64,000 nucleotides of DNA from Desulfolithobacter dissulfuricans (GCF_025998535.1 NZ_AP024233.1:3434001-3498000), one strand, 5' to 3'. Shown: positions 9,426 to 17,886, counted from the stretch's first letter. Made by a program: numbers and translations. The notes: generated from the sequence alone by a model not told the origin.

Positions 9426-10694
9426 ATGGTTGACGTCTGGTACAGCCTATATGATCGAATGCTGAGCCGGGAGAACCTGGTCAAGGCATTCTACAAGGTG
9501 AAATCCTCGAAAGGAGCTGCCGGTATAGACGGCCAGTCCATCGATGATTTTGCCGGATCACTTGCGACCAATATCGATCATCTCCTGACGGAACTGCAGG
9601 ACAAGAGCTACCAGCCGCTGGCCGTGCGACGGGTGGAGATCCCGAAGCCGAACGGCGGGAAACGGCTACTCGGCATACCTGCAGTCCGTGACCGTGTGGT
9701 ACAGCAGGCCCTGCTGGATATACTTCAACCAATATTTGACCGCGATTTCCATCCGTCGAGCTACGGCTACCGTCCTGGTCGGAGTTGTCACCAGGCAATC
9801 AGCAAAGCCACGATGTTCATCCGGACGTACGAGCGGAAATGGGTAGTGGACATGGATCTGTCGAAATGCTTCGACACGTTGAACCATGACCTGATCCTTG
9901 CCTCGTTCCGTCGCCGGGTCAGCGATGGAAGTATTCTTGGTCTGCTGGAGAAGTTTTTGAAAAGCGGTGTTCTGACAGGAGATGGTTGGCAGGCCAGCGA
10001 GGTCGGCAGTCCGCAGGGCGGAGTTATCAGCCCGTTGATTGCCAACGTATACCTTGATTCCTTCGATCAGTTTATGAAGAATCGTGGCCACCGCATCGTC
10101 CGCTATGCGGACGACATCCTGATCCTGTGCCAGTCAAAGAGCGCAGCCGAAAATGCACTGAACCAGGCCAGTCGTTATCTTGAAGAAGAACTGCTGTTGA
10201 CCGTCAACCAGGAAAAGACCCATATAAGCCACAGCCTCAAAGGGATTAAATTTCTTGGAGTTTGTATCCACTCCGTGATGACCCGAATACAGCGAGGCAA
10301 GGTGAGGGCCTTCAAGGCAAAGGTCAAGGCGATGACCCGGCGTAACTCCCCGGTGAACCTTGAGAAGGTGATAGCCGACCTCAACCGGTTGCTGAGGGGT
10401 TTTGCCAACTACTTTCGGATAGCGAACTGCAAGGGTGAGTTTTCTCGGCTGATGAGGTGGATCAGAAGACGGCTGCGTGCTGTTCAGTTGAAGCTGTGGA
10501 AAAAGCCGTGCAGGCTACACCGCAGACTGAGACAGCTGGGCTATAGAGGAGAGTTCAAAAGTATCAAGATGAACTCCTGGGCCAATGCAGCAAGTCCACT
10601 GAGCCATTATGCCCTTCCCAACAGCTGCCTGCATGGGGAAATGGGGCTCTTTGACCTCGCATCTGTACAGACCGGAATTTCTGTTTCAGTATGA
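9426..10694 (+). CDS. ltrA: Group II intron reverse transcriptase/maturase
   Basis: 422-aa intron-encoded protein. Reverse transcriptase fingers/palm blocks run from about residue 20 to 270: block with IPKPNGGKRLLGIP, then YGYRPGRSCHQA, VVDMDLSKCFDTLNH, SPQGGVISPLIANVYLD, and the catalytic RYADDILIL (YADD). The group II maturase-specific (X/thumb) domain follows (LNRLLRGFANYFRIANCKGEF). No HNH endonuclease domain is present, so mobility would rely on nicks or single-stranded DNA at forks. The protein appears complete, without frameshift. It lies wholly inside intron domain IV. Confidence 0.92.
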   Translation: MVDVWYSLYDRMLSRENLVKAFYKVKSSKGAAGIDGQSIDDFAGSLATNIDHLLTELQDKSYQPLAVRRVEIPKPNGGKRLLGIPAVRDRVVQQALLDILQPIFDRDFHPSSYGYRPGRSCHQAISKATMFIRTYERKWVVDMDLSKCFDTLNHDLILASFRRRVSDGSILGLLEKFLKSGVLTGDGWQASEVGSPQGGVISPLIANVYLDSFDQFMKNRGHRIVRYADDILILCQSKSAAENALNQASRYLEEELLLTVNQEKTHISHSLKGIKFLGVCIHSVMTRIQRGKVRAFKAKVKAMTRRNSPVNLEKVIADLNRLLRGFANYFRIANCKGEFSRLMRWIRRRLRAVQLKLWKKPCRLHRRLRQLGYRGEFKSIKMNSWANAASPLSHYALPNSCLHGEMGLFDLASVQTGISVSV

Positions 10695-10709
10695 AGGAAA
10701 AATAAACAG

Positions 10710-10784
10710 GAGCCGTATACGAGGCCCGTACGTACGGTTCTGTGAGAGGGATGAGGCAAGCTTAATTACCTTGCCTCACCCTAC
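10710..10784 (+). ncRNA. Group II intron domains V and VI
   Basis: Domain V at 10710-10740: AGC catalytic triad, GAGCCGTA/TACGGTTC lower stem, a two-base bulge and a short TACG/CGTA upper stem. Domain VI at about 10748-10781: GGGATGAGGCAAG pairs with CCTTGCCTCACCC, the A-containing internal region supplying the branch point. This is the best conserved part of the ribozyme and fixes the 3' end within a base or two. Confidence 0.85.
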
Positions 10785-11710
10785 TCGATTTTCGTTTGTA
10801 CTTCTTTCCCTGCTGGCGGGGGCCAGAGCTGGGAGATGAGCATCCCGCAGAGCATGAAACCGCAGCCGTAAATGGCCCGGAAGGTGAGGTGTTCGTCCAG
10901 GAGCAGCCAGCCGCCCAGGGCACCGAACACAGTTTCCAGGCTCAGGAGAATGGCGGCATGGGCCGGGTGAGCCTTCTGCTGGACCACCACCTGGAGGGTG
11001 TAGCCCACCCCCACGGAACAGACCCCGCCATAGAGGATGGGAATGGCTGCCTGCCGGATCCCATGGAGGGTGATCTCCTCAATGACCAGACCGATACAGA
11101 GGCTGAAGAGACCGCAGACCGCGAACTGGATCATGGCCAGACGGATGGCATTGGTCCGCGGTGAGAGCCAGGACAGGGCCAGGACATGGATGGCCCAGAA
11201 CAGGGCTCCGGCGGTTACCAGGATATCGCCCGGGTTGATCTCAAGACTTTCCGGTACCGAGAGAAAGTAGAGGCCCACGGCCGCGCTCACCGCGCCGATC
11301 CAGGTCCCCCGGTTGGTGCGCTGCCCCATGAACAGGCCGAGAATGGGCACCAGCACCACGTAGAGGCCGGTGATGAACCCGGCCTTGCCGGCGGTGGTGT
11401 ACTGCAACCCGAGCTGCTGCAGGGTGGCGCCACCAAAAAGGATTACACCGGCAATGAGACCACCGGCCAGGGGCCGGATCCGCTGGTGCGGCGGGATGGC
11501 CTGGTTCCAGGCAGTGGGGGAGAGAACCGCGTTTTTCCGGCTCAGGGGTACCAGGCACAGGGAGCCGAGCAGGAACCGGATACCGTTGTAGGTATAGGGC
11601 CCCACCGATTCCATGCCGGCCCGCTGGGCGACAAAACCAAAGCCCCAGATGGCTGCCACCAGCAGGAGCAGCAGGTCTGATATGATGATGTCTCTTTTTT
11701 CCCCTTGCAT
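10781..11710 (-). CDS. EamA-family (DMT superfamily) transporter
   Basis: 309-aa inner-membrane protein with about ten hydrophobic segments and two EamA repeats (first starting LLLLLVAAIWGFGFVAQRAGM, second with the ALFWAIHVLALSW region). The substrate is not predictable; relatives export amino acids or metabolites. The start ATG at 11710 has only a weak ribosome site. The stop codon lies at 10781-10783, inside the predicted last bases of the group II intron. Joining the proposed exons would extend this frame by roughly a dozen codons to a TAA within the 8700-8721 hairpin region, so the intron probably supplied the present stop. Convergent with the ydb operon. Confidence 0.8.
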   Translation of the reverse strand: MQGEKRDIIISDLLLLLVAAIWGFGFVAQRAGMESVGPYTYNGIRFLLGSLCLVPLSRKNAVLSPTAWNQAIPPHQRIRPLAGGLIAGVILFGGATLQQLGLQYTTAGKAGFITGLYVVLVPILGLFMGQRTNRGTWIGAVSAAVGLYFLSVPESLEINPGDILVTAGALFWAIHVLALSWLSPRTNAIRLAMIQFAVCGLFSLCIGLVIEEITLHGIRQAAIPILYGGVCSVGVGYTLQVVVQQKAHPAHAAILLSLETVFGALGGWLLLDEHLTFRAIYGCGFMLCGMLISQLWPPPAGKEVQTKIE

Positions 11711-11896
11711 TCTCGGGTTAGTCCTGTTTTTCTGTGAGGTTGTCCGGAGGTGTCGTGTTTTGGCAACATCACCGCCCGGTTCAGGAGTTGATATTCAACT
11801 TCTGCCAGAGCAGGGGAGTATAGCCGGAACGCGGGAAAAATGCTGTGGCAGCCGGGAAAAAGTCTGCAAGAAAAAACCCTGAGGAGATAAGTGAAC

Positions 11897-12394
11897 ATGC
11901 GTGCAATGATTCGATTCACAGTTGCGTTGCTCCTGGTCCTGCCGGTCTTGAGCGGGTGCGGTAAAAAAGACTTGCTGCCCGGCTACCAGGGGCCTGCGTA
12001 TCCACCCACACGCGATGTGAAGGTGATATTCCAGTACACTCAGGCTCCTGAATCCTGCCGGGTTTTTACCCATGCTCTGGTGCAGTTGCCTTCCGGTTAT
12101 GACGGGGCCCTGATAGCAGCCACGGTCGCGAATGAGGCGTCCAGGCGCGGAGCCAATATGGTGCTGGTTGGTAACACCCGTGAGACAGAGAAGATCAAAA
12201 AAGCTCTTTTTATCTACTATCCACCGGAACAGGAGTATAACTGCCGGCAGGACTGGTGTGGCTGGAAGTTCGGCTACGACATCTGGAAGGATCTCGGTCA
12301 GTGGGTTTCGCTGGGAGCCAGGGAATGGGACAACCCGAGGGTCAGCTTTGACAAACCGCTGGTCATCCAGCTGGCTTTTCTCCGCTGCCAATGA
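11897..12394 (+). CDS. Putative lipoprotein of unknown function
   Basis: About 165 aa. The signal peptide ends in lipobox LSGC, so it is likely a lipid-anchored periplasmic protein. The middle (ANEASRRGANMVLVGN) resembles the core of small envelope proteins such as the DUF4156/RcsF-like group, but the match is weak and I assign no function. Four cysteines in the mature part (ESCR, YNCRQDWCGW, LRC) could form disulfides. A GTG at 11891 is in frame, but the AGGAGA site is better spaced for the ATG at 11897. It stands alone, divergent from eamA, with a palindromic element directly after its stop. Confidence 0.6.
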   Translation: MRAMIRFTVALLLVLPVLSGCGKKDLLPGYQGPAYPPTRDVKVIFQYTQAPESCRVFTHALVQLPSGYDGALIAATVANEASRRGANMVLVGNTRETEKIKKALFIYYPPEQEYNCRQDWCGWKFGYDIWKDLGQWVSLGAREWDNPRVSFDKPLVIQLAFLRCQ

Positions 12395-12399
12395 ACTAA

Positions 12400-12599
12400 C
12401 CCGCATATTTCACAAGTGATCTACTGCAAGGCCTGAAAACACCTTGCCTGCTGCGTCACAGCTTCAAAAAGAGTCCTCGAAATATTTCAATATGTCTGCG
12501 GCTCTTTTTGAAACTGTTCCTCGAAGGTCTCACTTCGTTCGCTATCTACATCCACGGCGTTTTCAGGCCTTTCGTGACGATCATTGTGAAATATGCGGG
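12400..12599. repeat. 200-bp palindromic element, copy 1, flanked by CTAA direct repeats
   Basis: The outer arms are perfect for 16 bases (CCCGCATATTTCACAA at 12400-12415; complement at 12584-12599). A second pair, AAGGCCTGAAAACACC-like, occurs at about 12428-12443 and 12556-12570. A third, CAGCTTCAAAAAGAG, pairs with CTCTTTTTGAAACTG (14/15), and the apex is AATAT-TTCA-ATATG. The element is bracketed by CTAA at 12396-12399 and 12600-12603, which looks like a target duplication. It has the same nested design and apex core as the element at 21262-21459. Confidence 0.75.
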
Positions 12600-12710
12600 C
12601 TAACCAAAAATCTGCTGACATGCCAACTACGCGAGATAACTTCAAGGCTGTATCCGGGGTAACACGGCGGCGTCGGAATCGGGACAGGTCTTGAGACCTG
12701 CCCCGGAGTT

Positions 12711-13874
12711 TCAGTCGGCAAGGATGAATTTCTGATTCTTTACCTGGAGAATGACCATGGAGTCCACGTCGAGGCCGTTGTGATCCTCGGGGGTGATGTT
12801 GTATGTGCCCGAGACTCCAACATAACCGGTGGTATTCTCGATGGCGCGGCGCAGGGCCTTGGGATCGGTGCCGGCCTTTTTCATTGCATTGGCGACAATG
12901 GTGATCGCGTCCCAGGCATAGCCGGAATGGGTGTTGATGGGGAACTGTTTGTCGTAATGGTAGACGTCCCGGTACAGGTGGACAAAGTTTTTGATCACCG
13001 GTTTCTGGGGATCGGAGTCGGGCAGCTGGTCCACCACCATCAGCTTGGTGGCGGGCATCCTGTCGCCCTCCGAGGCCTTGCCGGCCAGCTCGATATACTT
13101 GGGATCAGGCAGGCCGTGGCACTGGAAGAGCGGCAGGTCGATGCCGAGCTGGACCTTGTTCTTGGCGACAATGGCCCCGGCCGGACCGATGGTCCAGCAG
13201 ATGATGGCCTGGGGTGCGGCGTTCTTGATCTTGGTCAGCTGGGCGGTCATGTCGGTATCCTTGGGGCCGAAGGACTCCTGGGCGACAATGGTCAATCCGT
13301 ACTCGGGAGCCAGCTTTTTCAGCCACCGGGCGCCGTCCTTACCGAAACCGTCCGCCGCCGTAAGGAGCGCCACCTTGGTCAGTCCCTTGTCCCGCAGGTA
13401 CATGTAGAGCCGCTTGACAGCGATGGAGGAGCGCTGGGGTGACTTGAAGACATAGGCATAGGAGCCGAACTTGCCGCCCATGATCACCGGATCGCCGCCT
13501 ACGGTCATGAAGGTGGGCATGCCCGCCTTTTCGACGATTTTCTTGATATTCATGCCACTGCCGGTACGGGTGGGTCCGACAATGGCTGCCACCTTGTCCT
13601 TGTAGATGAACTTTTTGGCAATGGAGGCGGCCTTGGCCGGGTTACCTTCGGTGTCGCCGATAACCAGCTCTATTTTTTTCCCGTTGACCCCGCCTTCCTT
13701 ATTGATCTTGTCCACCACCATCTCTGCCACCAGTTTGGTGGGGGTGCCGATGAAACTTGCCGGACCTGAAAGGTCAAAAAGCGCGCCCAGTTTGATGGTG
13801 TCTCCGGCAGATGCCGGCCCGGCCAGCAGAACGATCAGCAGGAACGCCGCGGCCTGGAAAATGGATCTGTACAT
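12711..13874 (-). CDS. livJ: Branched-chain/aromatic amino acid ABC transporter, periplasmic binding protein
   Basis: 387-aa solute-binding protein of the HAAT (LivJ-like) family. A signal peptide (residues 1-23, ending GPASA) precedes IKLGALFDLSGPASFIGTPT, the usual first strand. The type I periplasmic fold continues with VAAIVGPTRTGSG and YAYVFKSPQRSS. It is the last gene of the minus-strand liv/ior/paaK cluster, 121 bases after paaK. The partner genes metabolise arylpyruvates and arylacetates, so an aromatic or branched-chain amino acid, or the matching acid, is the likely ligand (inference). The ATG is preceded by AGGAGGGAAAC. Confidence 0.85.
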   Translation of the reverse strand: MYRSIFQAAAFLLIVLLAGPASAGDTIKLGALFDLSGPASFIGTPTKLVAEMVVDKINKEGGVNGKKIELVIGDTEGNPAKAASIAKKFIYKDKVAAIVGPTRTGSGMNIKKIVEKAGMPTFMTVGGDPVIMGGKFGSYAYVFKSPQRSSIAVKRLYMYLRDKGLTKVALLTAADGFGKDGARWLKKLAPEYGLTIVAQESFGPKDTDMTAQLTKIKNAAPQAIICWTIGPAGAIVAKNKVQLGIDLPLFQCHGLPDPKYIELAGKASEGDRMPATKLMVVDQLPDSDPQKPVIKNFVHLYRDVYHYDKQFPINTHSGYAWDAITIVANAMKKAGTDPKALRRAIENTTGYVGVSGTYNITPEDHNGLDVDSMVILQVKNQKFILAD

Positions 13875-13995
13875 GTTTCCCTCCTTATGCTGTTTTGTTG
13901 TTTTACCCAGTAATCAAGCTGTGATGGCGTCGTAGCCATTTTTAATTTGTGATGGACTTTTTACGAGTCCATCAAGCTGGGAGCTATCTGGTCGT

Positions 13996-15306
13996 TCAGA
14001 CAATATCATCCTTGATCCGGTTGTCAAAAATACGCTGGCTCTTGCGCTGGGAGCGGGGCAGGGAGCCGTAGTCCACGATCTCCACTTCCGTGGTGACCAG
14101 GAGCTGGCGTTTGATCTGGTGCACGGTCTCCTTCATCAGTTCCATGCGCCGCTCCGGGCCCACCCCTTCGCCCTGTTCGACGATCAGTTTCATGAAGTCC
14201 CGGCCACTGGCATCGTCCCGGGTCAGGTGGACCTGGTATTCCGAGCCCAGGCCCGGGATGCCGGAGAGAATGGCATCGATGCTGGAGGGGTAGATGTTGA
14301 CCCCGCGGAACTTCATCATGTCGTCACTGCGGCCCTTGATCCGTGAATGGCGGGGCAGGATGGAGCCGCAGCTGCAGCGGCCGGGGATGATCCGGGTGAT
14401 GTCCCGGGTCCGGTAGCGGATCAGTGGGGCAGCCTCCTTGCACAGGGTGGTGACTACCATCTCGCCCCATTCGCCGTCTTCCACCGGCTCCAGGGTGTCG
14501 GGGTCGAGGATTTCCAGGATGTAGTAGTCGGCCCAGTAGTGGATGCAGTCGTGCTCCGGGCATTCCATGCCGGTGCCCGGGCCGTAGAGTTCGGTCATAC
14601 CGGGGATGTCGAACAGTTCAGCCCCGCCAAAAAGCTCGGAGATCTTCTTGCGCATGGAGACCGACGAGCGCTCGGAACCGTAGATGACCTTCTGGATGTT
14701 GATCTTGTCGGCTATGCCCCGCTTGTGGATTTCCTCGGCCATGAGCAGGGCCATGGAGGCGGTGGAACAGAAGACCGTGGACTGGAAATCGAGCAGGAAC
14801 TGGCACTGCATGTCGATGTTGCCAGGCCCAACCGGTACGGCCATGGCCCCGATTTTTTCACAGCCCAGCTGAAAGCCCATACCAGCGGTCCAGACACCAT
14901 AGCCCACCGCGATCTGGACCCGGTCGAGCGGGGTGACCCCGGCCATCTCGTAGGCCCGGGCGAAAAAGGAGATCCAGTCGTCCACGTCCTTCTGGGTATA
15001 GGCCAGGACCTTGCGCTTGCCCGTGGTCCCGGAGCTGGCATGGATGCGGACGATCTGTTCAAAGGGGACCGAGCGCAGCGGGAAGGGATAGCCGTCTTTC
15101 AGGTCCTCGGCGGTGGTGAAGGGCAGCCGGCGCAGGTCGGCCAGACTGGTGATATCGCCTGGCCGGATACCGGCCTCCTCCAGCCGCGTGCGGTAGAAGC
15201 TCGAGCCGTTGAAGGCGTGGTTGACGGTCCACTGGAGGCCCCGGAGCTGGTGCTCCCTGAGTTCCTCCTCGGTGGTAAAGGATGGCATGAAGGATTGTGT
15301 ACTCAT
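13996..15306 (-). CDS. paaK: Phenylacetate-CoA ligase (internal start)
   Basis: 436-aa adenylate-forming enzyme that activates phenylacetate (or a related aryl acid) to its CoA thioester with ATP. The AMP-binding motif SSGTTGKRK is at residues 91-99, IYGSERSS and the PGMTELYGPG stretch follow, then the C-terminal domain with RGVNIYPSSID and the RCSCGSILPR segment. Its ATG at 15304-15306 has a GGAG site nine bases upstream, so it can be translated alone even though the livF frame runs into it. With iorAB upstream it could interconvert arylacetyl-CoA and free acid, yielding ATP in the fermentative direction (inference). Confidence 0.85.
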   Translation of the reverse strand: MSTQSFMPSFTTEEELREHQLRGLQWTVNHAFNGSSFYRTRLEEAGIRPGDITSLADLRRLPFTTAEDLKDGYPFPLRSVPFEQIVRIHASSGTTGKRKVLAYTQKDVDDWISFFARAYEMAGVTPLDRVQIAVGYGVWTAGMGFQLGCEKIGAMAVPVGPGNIDMQCQFLLDFQSTVFCSTASMALLMAEEIHKRGIADKINIQKVIYGSERSSVSMRKKISELFGGAELFDIPGMTELYGPGTGMECPEHDCIHYWADYYILEILDPDTLEPVEDGEWGEMVVTTLCKEAAPLIRYRTRDITRIIPGRCSCGSILPRHSRIKGRSDDMMKFRGVNIYPSSIDAILSGIPGLGSEYQVHLTRDDASGRDFMKLIVEQGEGVGPERRMELMKETVHQIKRQLLVTTEVEIVDYGSLPRSQRKSQRIFDNRIKDDIV

Positions 15307-16107
15307 ATCAGGTTTCTCCAGGCGTATATTGGTCAGTCCTGCCGCCCCGATCCGACTGGCCTCGGGCCGGTCCTCGCTGCCAGCCCCTAAAAAGGCCCTT
15401 CGCAGGCGGGAATCGGCCAGCAGCCGGTCGGAGTCACCCTGGTGGACAATCTTCCCGCCGGCCAGCAGGTAGGCCTTTTTCGAGGCTTCCAGGGCTCTGG
15501 CGGCGTTCTGTTCCACCAGCAGGATCGTGACCCCGGAACGGGACAGCTGGTGTATGGTGTCAAATATAATATCGGTGATCAGCGGGGCCAGCCCCAGGCT
15601 TGGCTCGTCCAGGAGCAGGACCCGTGGCCTGGCCATGAGCGCCCGGCCCATGGCCACCATCTGCTGCTCTCCCCCGGACAGGGTCCCGGCCTGCTGCTCG
15701 ATGCGTTCGGCCAGCCTGGGAAAGCGGCTGAGCACCTCCTCCATCCGGCGGTTTATCTCGCTGCGGCCAAGCTTCAGGGCCAGGACGCCCAGCTCCAGGT
15801 TTTCCCGTACGGTCAGGGTGCCGAACAGTTCCCGGCCCTCCGGCGACAGGGCCATACCCCGGCGGACCATGCCCACGGCCGAAGTCCGGGTCACATCCCG
15901 GCCGTCGAAGAGGATGGTTCCGCGGCTGGGACGGAGCAGGCCCATGATCGCCCGGAGCAGGGTGGTCTTTCCGGCCCCGTTGGCCCCCACCAAGGCCACG
16001 GTTTCCCCCTCCCGGACCTCCAGGTCAACACCGAACAGGGCCTGGGCCGCGCCGTAATGGACCTCCAGGTCGCTGACCCGGAGTATGGGGCTTGGTGCCT
16101 TGTTCAT
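13996..16107 (-). CDS. LivF ATPase continuous in frame with phenylacetate-CoA ligase
   Basis: One uninterrupted 703-codon frame. Residues 1-240 are LivF: Walker A GANGAGKT at 41-48, LSGGEQ at 143-148, Walker B LLLDEPS at 164-170. Residues 241-267 are a linker without family signature. Residue 268 onward is a complete phenylacetate-CoA ligase, listed separately. It overlaps livG by four bases (ATGA). Either this is a real fusion, or livF lost its stop: adding one base to the four-C run at 15384-15387 would put livF into a frame ending TGA at 15308-15310, one base before the ligase ATG. The linker codons look like normal coding sequence of this genome, mildly favouring the continuous reading. 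Confidence 0.7.
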   Translation of the reverse strand: MNKAPSPILRVSDLEVHYGAAQALFGVDLEVREGETVALVGANGAGKTTLLRAIMGLLRPSRGTILFDGRDVTRTSAVGMVRRGMALSPEGRELFGTLTVRENLELGVLALKLGRSEINRRMEEVLSRFPRLAERIEQQAGTLSGGEQQMVAMGRALMARPRVLLLDEPSLGLAPLITDIIFDTIHQLSRSGVTILLVEQNAARALEASKKAYLLAGGKIVHQGDSDRLLADSRLRRAFLGAGSEDRPEASRIGAAGLTNIRLEKPDMSTQSFMPSFTTEEELREHQLRGLQWTVNHAFNGSSFYRTRLEEAGIRPGDITSLADLRRLPFTTAEDLKDGYPFPLRSVPFEQIVRIHASSGTTGKRKVLAYTQKDVDDWISFFARAYEMAGVTPLDRVQIAVGYGVWTAGMGFQLGCEKIGAMAVPVGPGNIDMQCQFLLDFQSTVFCSTASMALLMAEEIHKRGIADKINIQKVIYGSERSSVSMRKKISELFGGAELFDIPGMTELYGPGTGMECPEHDCIHYWADYYILEILDPDTLEPVEDGEWGEMVVTTLCKEAAPLIRYRTRDITRIIPGRCSCGSILPRHSRIKGRSDDMMKFRGVNIYPSSIDAILSGIPGLGSEYQVHLTRDDASGRDFMKLIVEQGEGVGPERRMELMKETVHQIKRQLLVTTEVEIVDYGSLPRSQRKSQRIFDNRIKDDIV

Positions 16108-16877
16108 GCCGCCCTGCCTGTTGTGCCGAGATACGCTTCCAGGACCAGGGGATTGGTCCGGACCTCTTGCGGGGTGGAGCGGGCGATACAGCGGCCGGAG
16201 TCCAGGACCACCACGTGATCCGATATCCGCATCACCAGTTCCATGTCGTGTTCCACCAGCAGCATGGTGAAGCCGGCCTGGCGCATCTGCTTGAGCAGGA
16301 CCGCGATCCGCCCGGTTTCCTCCTGGTTGAGCCCGGCCACCGGCTCGTCCAGGAGGACCAGATCCGGCTCCGAGACAAAGGCCCGGGCCATTTCCACCTT
16401 TTTCCGGTCCCCGTAGGGCAGGACTGAGATGGGCCAGTCTGCCCGGCCGGAAAGCCCGAACCGGTCCAGCATCTCCAGGGCCCGGAGGCGGAAGAGTCGT
16501 TCCCGGCTGCGGAGCGACGGCAACCGGAGCATGGCACCGGTGAACGAGCTGGAGGCCTGGACCGTCAGGCCGCAGAGGATGTTGTCCAGTACCGACATGG
16601 TGGGCAGGATTCGCAGGTTCTGGAAGGTTCTGGCAATGCCCTGGCGGGCGATGACGTGTGGCTCCAGCCCGGCAATATTTTTTTTCTGTCTGTCGCCGAA
16701 CAAAATTTCTCCGTCATCGGGTGGGATCACCCCGGTGATGCAGTTGATCAGGGTGGATTTTCCCGCGCCGTTGGGGCCGATGAGGGCGGTTATGGTCCCC
16801 TTTTTCACCGAAAAAGAGACCTTGTCCAGGGCGGGCAGGCCGCCGAACCGTTTACTGACCTTGTTCAGGGAGAGCAT
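16104..16877 (-). CDS. livG: Branched-chain amino acid ABC transporter ATPase LivG
   Basis: 257-aa cytoplasmic ATPase. Walker A GPNGAGKS at about 33-40, an ABC signature region that reads LPYGDRKKVEMARA in place of the usual LSYGQQR, Walker B LVLLDEPVAGLN, and the switch His in LLVEHDM. The C-terminal PLVLEAYLG is the standard LivG end. It overlaps livM by 26 bases and livF by four, so the three are translationally coupled. Confidence 0.9.
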   Translation of the reverse strand: MLSLNKVSKRFGGLPALDKVSFSVKKGTITALIGPNGAGKSTLINCITGVIPPDDGEILFGDRQKKNIAGLEPHVIARQGIARTFQNLRILPTMSVLDNILCGLTVQASSSFTGAMLRLPSLRSRERLFRLRALEMLDRFGLSGRADWPISVLPYGDRKKVEMARAFVSEPDLVLLDEPVAGLNQEETGRIAVLLKQMRQAGFTMLLVEHDMELVMRISDHVVVLDSGRCIARSTPQEVRTNPLVLEAYLGTTGRAA

Positions 16878-17886
16878 CTTGTCGTACTTCCTGCGCCTCT
16901 GTCCGGGCCCGTTTGAGCGCCAGGCGGGTCATGATGATGTCCTTGATCCCGGTGACAAAACCCCGCGGCAAAAAGAGCAGGATCAGGACCAGGATCAGGC
17001 CGTGGATAATATCCCGATAGGTCTCGAATATATCGAGAAACTCGGGGAGAATGGTCAGCAGTCCGGCCCCCAGCAGGCTGCCCCAGATGGAGCCCATGCC
17101 GCCGACCACCACCATGATGACGAAATCCACCGAAGCAAAGATACCAAAGGTATCTGGATTGACAAAGGAAAAGCAGTGGGCATAGAGGCTGCCGGCCAGC
17201 GAGGCGAAGACCGCAGAAAGGACAAACACCTTGATCTTGCTCTTTTTGATATCCACCCCCAGGACCGAGGCGGCCCGCTCGTCGGCGGCCAGGGCGGCCA
17301 GGCCACGTCCCACGCCGCTGCGCACCAGGTTGAGACACAGGGTGCAGAGAACCAGGGCAAAGCCCCAGACCACATAATGGAACCGGACCTCGTCGTCCAG
17401 TTCCAGGCCGAAAATCGACAGCGGTGGAATACCGGCAAAGCCCGACGGACCGCCGGTGACCTCGTCCCACTGGACCAGGACCGTGTAGATGACGATGTTG
17501 AATCCCAGGGTGGCCATGGCCAGGTAGTGGCCGGAAAGGCGCAGGACCGGCAACCCGATCACCAGTGTCACCAGGGCCACGCCCAGGGCTGTCAGACCCA
17601 TGGCCAGCCAGGGCCAGATACCGAAGTAGACCGTGAGCAGGGCCGAGCCATAGGCCCCGAGGCCGAAAAAGGCGGCATGGCCAAGCGATATCTGGCCGGC
17701 ATAGCCGATGAACAGGTTCAACCCCAGGACCACGATCACGTTGATGGCCACCATGTTGGTGAGCCCCAGGATATAGGGGTTGTCCTGGACCAGGGGAAAC
17801 AGGGCCAGGACCAGGGTCAGGATCCAGACCAGCAGTCCGGTGCGGTGCAACCGGAGAAAGTATGTCATCCGGTCACGGCGGCTCAT
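16852..17886 (-). CDS. livM: Branched-chain amino acid ABC transporter permease LivM
   Basis: 344-aa inner-membrane permease with about ten membrane segments. Family signatures include GYAGQISLGHAAFFGLGAYG near residue 60 and the EAA-like cytoplasmic loop ERAASVLGVDIKKSKIKVFVLSA. The C-terminus extends past the last helix with a charged tail. The start ATG overlaps the iorB stop by one base (TGATG), and its end overlaps livG. It pairs with LivH from the head of the cluster. Confidence 0.9.
   Translation of the reverse strand: MSRRDRMTYFLRLHRTGLLVWILTLVLALFPLVQDNPYILGLTNMVAINVIVVLGLNLFIGYAGQISLGHAAFFGLGAYGSALLTVYFGIWPWLAMGLTALGVALVTLVIGLPVLRLSGHYLAMATLGFNIVIYTVLVQWDEVTGGPSGFAGIPPLSIFGLELDDEVRFHYVVWGFALVLCTLCLNLVRSGVGRGLAALAADERAASVLGVDIKKSKIKVFVLSAVFASLAGSLYAHCFSFVNPDTFGIFASVDFVIMVVVGGMGSIWGSLLGAGLLTILPEFLDIFETYRDIIHGLILVLILLFLPRGFVTGIKDIIMTRLALKRARTEAQEVRQDALPEQGQ

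Larger units (their letters stand above)
8730..10784 (+). mobile_element. Group II intron with maturase ORF
   Basis: About 2.05 kb. The proposed 5' end is GTGTTAAGC at 8730 (GTG-start consensus; tentative). About 700 bases of structured, gene-poor domain I-III sequence precede the maturase ORF in domain IV. Domain V is clear at 10710-10740 (AGC triad, GAGCCGTA/TACGGTTC stem, two-base bulge), and domain VI follows, with the intron ending in a -TAC trinucleotide at about 10784. It lies directly behind two hairpins, a placement known for some bacterial group II introns (notably class C). I could not identify an EBS1 that pairs with the upstream exon, so the class and the exact 5' edge remain open. 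Confidence 0.8.
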
